Origin: Trichoplax sp. H2
Lineage: Eukaryota; Placozoa; Uniplacotomia; Trichoplacea
Assembly: GCA_003344405.1 (NCBI GenBank)
Contig: NOWV01000016.1
Span: 124,001-188,000, forward strand
DNA length: 64,000 nt
Direction of reading: 5' to 3'
The translations under genes and the position numbers were made by a program. The notes under the pieces are model-generated. The model had not been told where the DNA came from. It did not search any database and was given only the letters and a program-made list of their open reading frames with translations. Numbering within the stretch: position 1 is the stretch's first letter; each line of letters starts with the position of its first letter. This document shows positions 24,748 through 37,200 of the stretch, in pieces.

Positions 24748-27700
24748 ATGGTAGCCGGACGGATCACCAAGGCTTTGAAAAACTGGAGCAATATGGCTGA
24801 TGTAGAAGGAGCTGTGGAAAAAGAAGATACGCCAAGGCAGACACTTGAAAATGGAGAGGAAGAGGTAAGCGATATCGTTAAAGTAGAACATAGAGTACGA
24901 TTCAATAAGCAGTTGCAAGTTGATGTTTAAAACATGATGATTGAAAACATCACTTTTATCGACTTGTATTGGCGTTGGATAGCCTCAGATCAATTTAGAA
25001 CTTGGCCAGTTGGATTTAACCTCGCAAGACGATTACTTTTTAGATGAAGTGGATGGTAAGTGTATAGGGTATATTTTATACGGTAGATGACAGGAAATGG
25101 ATCTTGACAGGAATGGATCTTGTTTTTGATGGAGATATCCATTAGAGAATTGGATCATCTTGATGACTGTACTGTTACTTTGATGATCGTGAAAACAATA
25201 CTTTTGCATCGAATCCACAACGTTATTGATATATTGATGTCAGTATATCTTCTGATTGATAGTGCATATTCAAGAAAATCTAGAAGATGAATTAGTCCAA
25301 GAAGCACTTAAAACGGTATAATCACTATCGGTAGAGGCTTGACTCAGCTTTGATATCATCAGTTGAATTCTTTCCTATGGACTATTTTATGTAGGGTGTC
25401 GATTTACGACAGTACTCACGACAGATACAGCGTGAGCTTTGCGTTGTGGAGAATTCATCTATACAAGATTGTATCCCCTCCTCGTACTTTGTACAACATT
25501 TAACGTACTATTGCTACATTCATTCAAGTAAACAATCAAACTTATTAGAAGTGATATAGCAATGCTCTTTAACTAAGACTTAATATACAAAGATATCAAA
25601 GAAAGCGAAAATATTGCCAGTTTACATTATCAGATTGCTTCTTGTGACTCTCTCCTAGAGGTAATGTTCATAATGATCAGTCTACTGCTAAATACTGTTA
25701 TAAATCTTAAACTATTGTTTCAATGCCTAGTGTAAGTCTTAGCTTAACAGTCATATTTAGCCTCTCGATGTTGTAATCAAGACTTTTTTCGCTCCGATAG
25801 GTATTTATTTTCTCCTACATTAGATTATCCTTAGAATTATAATTGTACATATTGTCTAAGTTAGCTATAGGACTCGAGAGAGTAGAGATACCATTGCTTT
25901 TTTCCATGATGCTCTTAAAATGATTCACCAATATTACGTTCTAAAGATAATACCAATGTTTTGATCAACATGAATTGAACTCGTAGTCAATCAGATGTAC
26001 TTGTGCATACAATTATTACTGTAGATTGTACGGATAAATCTATTTATGTCTCAAAATAAGGAATCAATTTGTATTTTTCGCAGCTTATGATACTAATAAC
26101 TCATTTTCTTTCTTCTATTCCAGCGAATGGAACAGATGCTAAGTAGCTTTCAGGTCATTATTTATACTTACACTGGAGACGTATTAATGATATGTTTAAT
26201 TTCTAAGACTTGGATTTATTGCTTGCTAACGATAACAGACTGACTTGCGTAGCATTAGTACAGAAATTCAGACCTTACAAGAGCAATCTATGTCTATGAA
26301 TATTAAATTAAAGAATCGACAGGTAACTCAATTTGTACAATCTATGCTGTACGAAGATGATAAAGTTATTTATTGATGTAGTTATCTATAATGAAATCCA
26401 ATTAATACTAACAATTCTTCAATGTCATCAGTCGGTTAGGAGTGAACTTAGCCAGTTCGTTGATGAAATGGTTGTTAGCGATTATCTTATAAAGTCAGTA
26501 TATAGAATCATTTATTTATTCTGTATTTGCTTTTATTGATCTACTGTATACTGCAAAATTAACTGCAACCTTGCTTTATCTATTAGACATATTTGTGAGA
26601 CTTCTGTAGTCGAACGTGCTTTTATCGAATGTTTACACGAACTAGCACATAAAATTAATTTCTTAAAGGAGCAAATGTTTCGTGATACATTGGCTTGCGA
26701 AGATGTTAAGGATGTCATCGAAAAACTGAGAGTGAAGGTTATATTTCAGCGACATTGTCGCCTATTATCACCTTTATGCAATCCATTAAATTATTCCCCT
26801 ACATTAATTTTTAGGCCGTAAGTAAATGTCGTGATTATTTGCTCGGCAAAATTTATCAGTTCCGTAAGCCTATGGCAAACTATCAAGTTCCACAGGATAC
26901 GCTATTACGTTATAGGTAAGACTTTTCCTTCAGAAGAGGTCATTGACGCTACTCATTTATTCAGTAATTAACACTCTGCTATTTACTTCCTTGTAGATAT
27001 TTTAATGAATTTCTTATGTCGAATCATCGTCAAGTTGCCACAGAAGTGCGGGATGTTTACCTGGAAACTATGAGCAAAATCTATTATTGCTATTTCCGTG
27101 GATATATTACAAAATTGTTAAAATTGCCTGTAAGTTATGAATAGTAATTGTAATACTAATAGTAATATTGAGCCAAAACGAAGCTTGCATCTTTTGAATG
27201 TGTATTTACAGATAGAAACTATCGCTGAAAAGGAAGATTTAATAGGAACAGAAGATTCTACTAGACGAGATATCTTTCTAATGTGCTTTATGCACTCTTT
27301 CTAATTTTTTACTTCATTGTAGCACAATTCAATCAATAAGTTAATAAGATAGTCCTTGACAATGAAGTAACCCTGTTTTCAGTTAAAACGGTCGTAAAAA
27401 ATCGATCAGCTATATTTTGTTTAGGACACCGAATATGCGTCTTAACAACTGAACTGAATGATCCAATCATTGTACCTCATACTGCTGGTAAAGGAGATAA
27501 AAAGGTTTGTCATTTTAACATTTCTCTAGGATCTAGATTATGTTTCCAAATTAAATTACTGACATTGCAAACTATCTATCTATTAATAGCATTCCTTAGA
27601 AAATATATTTAGAAGTGTTCAATTCGCTTTGGCGGATAACTGTTGCCGTGAATACCAATTTGTAGTTGATTTCTTTAATGCAAGTGGCTCACGCGCACAA

Positions 27701-29409
27701 GATTTATTTACCAGCATATTAGGAAAAACACTTCACTTATATTTGGTAACTTTATTGCAATTTAAATTACAGTATAGTTACGTAAAGATTTTTATATGGG
27801 CTGTAATTGAAGACTAACCAAATATCTTGATGTATAGAAATATACTGATATGTACTTAGAAGGATGTTATGATGGAATTGGTGTATTATTGTGCTTGCAT
27901 CTTGCATATCGCTACCAAGAAATGATGGAGAAGAAGAATATTCCATGCCTTGAAAAGTAAAGTTATCACTATTATTATTCCTTGGAAACAATTGACAGTA
28001 TCGCTTATCCATTATCAAATTTTTAAGATGTAATTCATGTTATATACTTACCATTTTGAAGGTACTGGAACTCTTTGCTTGCCAATATTTGGCCTAAATT
28101 TGCACATATTATGGAGCTTAATATACAAAGTATTAGGGATATTGACCCACAGAAAGTCAACAATATCGATATTAGGCCTCATTACGTAAGTATATATACA
28201 AATTTTGCAAGATTCCACACGACTAGATGTTGTAATTTATTCATTCAAGTGCTGCCGATATAAACAGATAGATTTTCTGTTAGGTTGCCCGCCGATATAC
28301 TGACTTTTGTCAAGCTATATTAACAATTAATGAATTTCATGCAGATGAAAAGGTATTATGCTAATACTTTTAATCATTATTATTCACGTTTGATTTACCC
28401 CTTGTTATTTTCATCTTCTTTATTTGAACGTAAATAAACTTCATCCTCAATTTTTTTTTCACATAGGCTATGAAATTGATGGGGCAATTACAAATGGAAG
28501 TAGAAAACTTCATTTTGAGAATGGCTGCAGAATTTCAGCATCGAAAGGAACAGTTAATATTTTTAATAAACAACTACGATCATATGATGACAGTAAATCT
28601 AGTAAGAATGGCCATTAAATTATTACTACCTATGTTATTGCAGTTTTTGATAGTCGTTGATATTGCCGTAGTTAAACACTAATTTCATTTTGTATTAGGA
28701 TCGGGTAAATGACGATGGATCACATCATGAAAGTTTCCAACAAACTCTAAATGCACGTATTCAAGAATTTGTTGAGGAGGTACTGCATTTCGGTAATGTC
28801 GTTGTTTATTAATTTAATTTTGATCACTAAAAGGTTTGTATATATATTTTTTATTTAGATTCTACAACCTAACTTTGGAGGTATGATTAATTTTGTTAAG
28901 GAAACTGAAAATGCTATTGAACATGGTAATAAAGTCCATGTTGATGAACGTAAGTAAGAGTATTTTATCATCGACTCTAGACAGTTTGTTCATTTATATG
29001 AGCCGTACCAACACTCAATATTGTGTATACACAGGTCGTATAAAAACTTTAATCCAATCATTCAATGCCGAATGGAAGAAAGCCATAGATAATATAGATC
29101 ACGATGTTATGCAATCATTTACTAACTTTAAGAATGGAACATCAATCTTACAGGTAATATTTTGCATCCAATCAATTTACTTGAGACTATGATTGGTATA
29201 CTCATAGTGATATTTGTATAAATATAACTTACATTGGTCTCTTATTGATTGTTATTTTATAGGCCGTTTTAACACAATTAATTCAATATTACCATCGTTT
29301 TCAAAAGATCCTTAATCAGTCTCCGTTTAAAAATTTAACCTGTCGCAATGAAATTATTAATATACATAATGTAATGGTTGAAATTAAGAAACATAAGACA
29401 TCTCTCTAA
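24748..29409 (+). CDS. VPS52: VPS52 subunit of the GARP/EARP tethering complexes
   Basis: Tethers endosome-derived vesicles at the trans-Golgi (GARP) or recycling endosomes (EARP). There are 22 exons: 24748-24864, 24983-25055, 25263-25315, 25395-25470, 25593-25660, 26124-26153, 26239-26322, 26432-26493, 26587-26737, 26815-26915, 26997-27129, 27212-27269, 27368-27504, 27590-27745, 27838-27956, 28062-28185, 28284-28352, 28467-28601, 28699-28779, 28859-28949, 29035-29153, 29263-29409. They give 727 residues against 723 in human, collinear throughout. Recognised stretches are LDEVDVHIQENLEDELVQEA, ESENIASLHYQIA (coiled coil), FRKPMANYQVPQ, ADNCCREY, RPHY, EQLIFLINNYDHM and SFTNFKNGTSILQ. The start could instead be the ATG at 24792, nearer the human N-terminus. 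The join between exons 12 and 13 has no usable GT donor; see the separate intron entry. Confidence 0.97.
27270..27367 (+). other. Probable minor-class (U12-type) intron in VPS52
   Basis: After codon ...CGA G at 27269 the sequence reads ATATCTTTCT, close to the U12 donor ATATCCTTT. Near the far end, TCCTTGAC at 27353-27360 matches the U12 branch-site consensus TCCTTRAC. No GT in this stretch gives a frame-consistent join. Ending the intron at AG 27367 restores frame and the conserved LFSVKT...KNRS segment, but is only 8 bases past the branch adenosine. An AC at 27370-27371 is at a more typical 12 bases but breaks the frame. So the donor and branch are seen directly, while the 3' end is inferred. 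Confidence 0.6.
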
Positions 29410-31298
29410 AGAGATATTCTATTTAAGATATTATTGTAAAATGCAAGCCTTTATGATACAATACCGTGTAGCTAATAGCCAGTAACTCAACTCATACTTT
29501 TTGCACACACATACGCATATATATATATACAGTATATATAGGGTATTATTGTACGGCGACGATGTCAGTATCAAGTAATATATCTACGTATATTCTAGAA
29601 ATTGTACTGTATATCTCTGATGAACTTAAAAGTAATATGTTGCAATTTTTAAGATCCTTGAATGCGTTAGCCAAGTATTTGGATATTTTTAGTAGATTTA
29701 AAAATTTTTGAATTGATGTAAAAGCATTACTTGATTTATGGTACTCATGAGTACCGTACCCAAGCTTACGCATAACTAGATATACCGTACTCCTATAATA
29801 AATTAAAATATTTTGAAGTTAGCCTAACTTTCAAAGTCGCTTTTGCTATATTGTATTATCTTTTTAGTTATTGGAGTGTAAGTACTCCTGGTTTACAAGA
29901 CATCACGTTACAGCATCAGCAATCGATTGTCAATTATACTGTACGTATTGTTTTCACTCATTCATTCTATAATTATAAATTTCATTATTATGGCTTGGCA
30001 TGAGAGTATTTTCATCTTTGGGAAGATCCAACCAGCAAATAGTCCTATGCATAAAGCCTACTACATCTTATTCTTATTACTTATAATTATAGATGATCAC
30101 CTAGTAGAATCTTGCTACTAGGCTGTAAAACCTTTCCGTAGTTGTAGCTTACTGCCAGAGGTCCAATCTCTAATTTACTATCAGTAGTATTACTAGTATA
30201 GTTGCAGTGATCCCTGCTCAAGTATAGTAGTTAGAACTTCCATCATCCAGTTTCGCGAAAATTAGGCTATTCTGCAGGTGTACAGTACCTATTTTCACCT
30301 ACTAGTAGTATTAGCAGGTTTAATCAGTACAGTAAATGGCGAAGGACCTAAAGACTAATTCATTTCAATTACCTTGCAATAAAAAGAATCAACTAGGACT
30401 TTGCTACCATTCCACATTACGCATATAACCTTTCGATAGTCTACTGACTATAAATGGAAACAATTCCATTGCAGATGTGGCTTATTTTTAAATTTTTATA
30501 CCAAGCCAAATTAGGAAAAGTAGTAGCATGGACTTCTAGAACTATACCCCTACTTCTAGAAGTCCATGGTAGTAGGATCTAAAGAACAATTTACGCGACA
30601 TATTTGTAACAGTAAAGGTTAAAGCTTGCGGAATGCCATGGACTACTGTAGATAAAATACGTCAATCGGTCTAATAATTTCCTAGAAGTCCATGCTCAGA
30701 TGCCATAGATCCATGGAGGCAGGCATGGACTACTAGACAGACGCCGGTAAAATTTTGAGTACTGTATGGTAGAGGTAAAAGTACTGTACACTGTACGGTA
30801 ATGCAGTATCACGTCTTTGTGCAGTGATACTGACATGAGTATAGCATTCTCTTATACTTTATGTTATTATAGTGTGCAAAATGAGCTGTCATTCTTACAC
30901 CTCTGTCAGTGGTTACTGCAACACAGTACTGTACTATAATACTGTACTGTAGAAGAAGAATTGTACATAGCGTCACACCGGTTCTCTCTTGTGATTGGTC
31001 CAGGTCGCAATTTCGTTAATTTCAAAAAAAAATACTTGCAGATAAATATGCAACAGTACGATGAAGAGCATTTCAGTGAAATTGGCGATGTTTTCCATAA
31101 TATCCATTAATAGTAGGTTGTACATTTCTCCATCAAGACCACATTGATCAGTTATACTGTACAACAAGCACGTTATTTCATTTCTTTGAGTTGCAGAGAT
31201 TTGGACTATGCAAAATCTCCATCATCATCTCCAGTAGTAGAAATAATTGAAAGAGAATATTGAAGTGATCAGTCAACATACAAAATTCCACAGCAAAA
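29410..31298. other. Intergenic stretch between VPS52 and ASPM
   Basis: No exon chain seen. It contains the palindrome cluster at 30527-30736 and several CTGTAC/GTACAG words near 30760-30960. Frames such as 30973-31167 (-) show no family resemblance. The last part must include the ASPM promoter and 5' untranslated region. Confidence 0.5.
30527..30736. repeat. Perfect 14-bp inverted repeat and scattered related half-sites
   Basis: catggacttctaga (30527-30540) and its exact reverse complement tctagaagtccatg (30555-30568) flank a 14-base loop. Related half-sites follow: ccatggactactgtag at about 30636, ctagaagtccatg at 30682-30694 and catggactactag at 30724-30736. Such a cluster could form a hairpin or be the ends of a decayed mobile element. 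No function is evident. Confidence 0.7.
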
Positions 31299-34200
31299 AT
31301 GACTGACCATTGCATACGTCAAGAAGAAAACAAAGAAAATGTAGCATCATCTGAGCCGTTTCTAAAATTTGTCCCATTTAATGGTAGTCAATCGGCAGCA
31401 CAAACACAAACTGAAGATGATCATCCTGTTTTAGTATTGAAACATTTTGCTCAAGTACCCAAGCTCTATTTTGATAAAGTCAAAGTTGGCCGAAACAAAT
31501 CGATTTTATTAACGATTGTCAATCCATCGTCCAAAATACATCATATCAAAGTTGGAAAAGTATCTGAATTAAAAGGCTTTACAGTCAATACAACAACATT
31601 AGCTATCCAACCCGAGAGTCAACAACAACTCGAAATTACCTGGAATCCTAAAGTCGTTGGCTCAGTTCACGATACTTTGGTTTTAGTAAGCCAAAACACT
31701 CACCGATTACACGTAGTTCTTAATGGAACTGCTATTGAATCGCCTCATAAGGTATGATTAACTTACACATATTTGATAGCACGGTATTTTAGACGATATT
31801 TGAAGTTGAAACTGGAATAAAATACAATATGCCGTACATTACATACTGTATCGAAATACATAGTTCAAAAGAACATGTTGAATCTTATGATTACACGTAC
31901 AGTACACGTATATCTTGCTCGGCTATAGTATACCAATTACGGTCAGCTAATGCGCCTAGATTAAAAATAACGTCATTTCTAACCGATCCTTGTGGCTAAT
32001 AATTATAATTATTTTTATAATTATTGTAGAAAAGAACCGGGCGAAGACTTAATCAACAACGTCATCAAGTTAATAATAAACTACACAAGGTAATGGAAGA
32101 GACTATGCAATCGTCGTTCATCATAATCAATTCATCTAATATTGATGCTATCAATGTTGAAATGGACTGATAAACTGACAAAGTATTGTAGCAACTGGGT
32201 GTACTTATGGAAGTAATGTAAAATTTTTATGTTATCTTTTTTCACACGTTAGATTAACACATCGAAGCCAAATCAGAAAGCAGTACTAAATACAGTCATT
32301 GATGTCTTACAGGGAGACGCTAACAAGGTGACCATAACATCAAAAATTCAAACTTATAGTAATGTATAATAATTTAAAGGATCTAGCCAATTAATCTTAT
32401 ATGTGTTGATATCCATGTATTATTTAGAATAATAAATCGGAATCAAATCAAAAAGTTCCAACAACAACTACAACGGATGCTGTACAAAATGATACGAAAC
32501 ATCAAGTTCAAGACGAACAAACTAATGTATCAACTTCAAATCATCATCAACAATATGGCCAAGAAAAATTTGTCAATTCCCAGTTGGTTGATTTTCAATC
32601 AACTAATCATGATAACCAATTAAAAAAAAGTCATTTTGGTAATCATATTATTCGAGAAACTTACACTAAATCGGAATTGGAAGATTCTCTATTAGGAAAT
32701 GTTGATTCATGTCCAGATGATAAAGAAGACAATGATAATAACAACCGTAATAATAGCAATCTTAACACCCAAGAAAGTAATTCCAAGACAGAATTTAAAG
32801 TTCGTATCAATAAGACCATTCCTAATAAATGCGTCAAGGCCAAAGTAAACTCTGAAAGTACTGCTAAGAATAAGACTAAGCAACAACAGCTTCAGTCTTC
32901 ACAACGCAAGGGTAATAAAGATAAACTGTTAATAAAAATACTAGTAAACGATATATAGATTTAATATTGCGTTATACTTATCTCCTATCTCTTTTGCTTA
33001 TCTATGGGCATATCTGCCTAAAACTTTCCTTGTAGCCACTCTTCCAAAAACATTCAACATAAGGGGCATAGCTCAATCTCGCCTGCGACTCATTTCTAAT
33101 GGATCCGGTTAGTTGACTCTATTTTGATTGATAACAATGTAGCGTATCTATTCTACTTCTGATTGTAATGTTGGTATATTCAAATACTTCTTTAATACAG
33201 CAGTTAAGAAAACCAAAACAATCTCACCATTTGCAAGTCAAAATAATTGTTACGATGATCGCTGGATTGATAAGCAAGAAAGAGGTCAGACATTGACGTT
33301 TTCTGAGTATTAAATACGCATAACTCTTTATTCATATTGCAATTAAATACTTTATAAAAATCTTAATTATTGTTATTAATGACTTGCAGGATTTACGTGT
33401 TGGCTTAATTTTATTCTTGTTCCTTGCGAAGATGGCGTATCTATGAACAAATTTGTAACCAAAGGTAACTAATTCTAAAATACCTGGTATCTACTAATAT
33501 CCATTTATCATTCGATGAAATTATCTAACTACATCTCTCTTGTATTATAGTTGATGCTAGTACCCTAGCACTAACAACGGATACAACAACACGACAGTAT
33601 CATCCGACTAAAGATACCTTATCATACAAAAATTATGAAAATCGAAAGCATTTAATGATGCTAAGGAGAGCAGCATGTATATTATACCAATCGAAGCCAG
33701 TTAGAATGGTGGTAGAACGTATTACTGATGCTGTAAAAGAAAGAAAATTTACATTCAAACTGGATGCTAATATTCATAGTGATTTAGGTATTAATTAAAA
33801 TAATTTTTCATATTTTCAATTTATTAAATATAGCGGTAGATATAGTGTTTCAAAATTAATATAAGATTTTTAATTGACTATAATTCTCAATATGACTAGG
33901 CCTCAAACAAAACTTGTTAGATCTATTGCTATCATATAATCCACTTTGGCTACGCATTGGATTAGAGGTATATTATTATGTTGATAAGATGCTATGAAGG
34001 AATTAAAATAACGATTTTAATAATTTCTGATAAATATAATATATTCTGATCACTCTATAAGACTTCCAGAACAATTAACGTATCGAAATAACTAAAAATT
34101 CTTCTCACATTGATACTGTATCATATCAATAAAATATTACACTCTATATCTCAAGCGCTGATATAAAGTGAAGCGATTTAACATATTAATTTGGTATTAT

Positions 34201-37200
34201 GGATCTTTCCTATTAATACATAGACAATTTACGGTGAAGTATTAATGATTGAATCAAATCAAGATATCATTGGTTTGTCCACTTTTATTATCTCACGATT
34301 CTTAAGCAATCCTGATATTATTAAAAAGTACAGAGACTCTTCAAATCTGGAAAGCTTTTCTAATAAAAAAGGTAACTAGTGGATTAACATATTTTATTAT
34401 ACATTATTCGATAATTGCACTTAAAACAGTTTTAGGTCGATGAGGTTGTTGATGTAAGCAAAATCTTTTTCTAAATTAGATTTTAAAGAAGCGTTAGGAC
34501 AATATGTCATCAAGCAATTCCTGCTATTAATATTCTGTATTGATCAAGCTAAGTTAACTCGCCTTATTGATCATGATCCATGTTTATTTTGTATGGATGC
34601 AAAATTCAAGGTTGGTATTATCAAGCTCTAATTACAAGTACTATAATTAATAGAGAATTGTATTCGATACTATGGTAAAGCGCGAAATTTCTCTAATTGC
34701 ATAATTTCTATTCTATTTTTAGTCAAGTCGTGATTTACTTTTAAAGCTTTCACGAGAATATTTACGAGGCGAGGGAGATATTATTCGTCATTTAGGACAA
34801 TTTGGGTATAATGTTACTCATGTTCAAGTAAGTTATCATTAGTCGTTAATATAATAGTCTGTATTTGCATAATTTGCAATACTAAAGAATAATATAACGT
34901 TTACAACTACATTTCTTAATGATGAATTATGTATTTATCAGACACCTTTGGATGAATACAACTACGCGGTTACAAATCTAGCTGTAGATTTAAGAGATGG
35001 CGTTCGATTAGCGTAAGTAATAATAATCAATCAAGCAAAATTACAACCAATATTGTCTAATCTATACGTAAAACTCTTGGCTATACAGACGGTTAATAGA
35101 ATTGTTCTCTCGAGAATGGGGAATTACATCCAATTTAAAACTGCCTGTTAATAGCAGATTACAGGTTAGATTTATATTACTATGTATTAAAATTAAAATA
35201 CCTAAGCTGATCTTTTTCTCAGGTATAATTTGATCAATATCATTAAACTGTTAATAGAAACTGAAGAATGTTCAGGAATCGCTTGCTGTACTCAAAGAGA
35301 AAAAATTACTAAACAATATTGAAGGTAAATATTCGGAGTAGATTTTATGATTATAAGTTCACTACTTTATGATAGTTTTATAGTATTAGCGATTATTCTA
35401 AACTCACATTTTTTATTTGTAACATAGTCAAACTGTACGGTTCCGCAATTGTGGATGGACATCGAGAGAAGACCCTTGCTTTGCTTTGGAAAGTAATTCA
35501 GCATTATCAGGTAGTTGTAACTATAGCATTATCAAACAAAATAGCATACAATTTCGAAAATTTAAGTATAGGCAAAATTAAATTTAGCCTAATGATTCTA
35601 AAATAATCGATTAGGTCAATGTTATTCTCAATGAAGATCACTTACGGGAGGAGATTATTTACTTACGAAGGGAATACAGAAAGAAATTGAAGCTATTATC
35701 GCCAGATATTGATATTAGTTATACAATCCCATATAATGATATGTACGTCGATCATTTACAATTGAATTTACTATTATCATGGTGCCAATCGGTTTGCAAA
35801 CTATATGGAATTGAGGTAACAGTGTAGCAATTTCTTATTTTTTACGTCATATAACACCTATTATAATTACACCTTATATTTACATTAATAGAACAATATA
35901 ATTAACGCTATACATAAAGTTGTATATGTACGTACATAAATACGATTTCTATGGAACTCTTTGGTAGTTCCTGATGGTTGTATTAATAATTAATAAGATA
36001 TACGTTTAGACGAAGTAATTTGACTGTTTGAATACAACGATATTTGTCCTGCAGTGGACATAACTCTGTGTACTGTACAAAACTACACATTAACTATCCA
36101 ATTACTGTAATTGTTCTAAGGCTAATTAGTACATTGATTGTTAATACTAGATTACTTGTCTTGATAAATTGCTAAACCACTGATATAAATGATTCTGTCG
36201 CGTATATTGTAATAAGATAATATATTTACATATGCTTATAATACTATGCTAATTTTCTAATTAACAAACAGATCAATAATTTTACGGCCTCATTCGGGGA
36301 TGGCCGCGCTTTATGCTGCCTTGTCCATCATTATCATCCTGGTCTTTTACCATATTCAAAAATAAGACACGAAACTACATTAACGATTTTAAACTATGAA
36401 GAAGAACCGGATGATAATATGACAAATTTAGTTGATACCAAAGAAGGATGGTCGGCTGTCTTTAGCCCAAGTAAAAGTCAATTTCGATAGCATTTAATCA
36501 CTTCAGTAATTAATTTAATTTAACAAGATTTTTGTAAAAGTTTAGCTTCACTCAATTACAACTGTTTTTATTTTAGAGACAGGAAAAGCCTCCAAATATG
36601 ATAAACTTAAAGCAAATGAGAAATATAATTTTAACTTATATAATCATAAGGTTCGATATAGCATTAGATTTTAGAACGATCAAATTAATCTCGAATGCCC
36701 ATGGTATTGTACCAGAAATAAATATAATTTGTATTCAATATACGTATAGATACAAGAAATGAGAGGCGTTCCACTTCTTTTTAAAGCATCACAAATAATA
36801 AATGGCATCCCAGAAGAGAAAGTTATGATAGCACATCTATCTTACTTATGCTCAAAATTATTAGAAATAAGACAAGAGTCAAGAGCTGCAATCTGTATCC
36901 AAAAAGCATGGAGAAGTTATAGTGACATGAAAGAATTAATTATTCAGCAGGTATAGCTATTGACTATTCAATTCAAAGTTATGTAATTAGTGATTTAGGC
37001 AGCTTTCTATGTTCTTGTTTGATCTATCATGTTAATAACTATAACATTTTATTTAAAAATTGCAAATAACAGAATAGAGAAACGGCTGCCATTAAACTTC
37101 AAGGTGTAATAAGAGGTTATCTCACCCGCAAAGATTGTCGAAATCGAATTAATAAAGTTGTAATAATTCAGAGTTATTGGCGTGGATATGTTGCTCGTTG

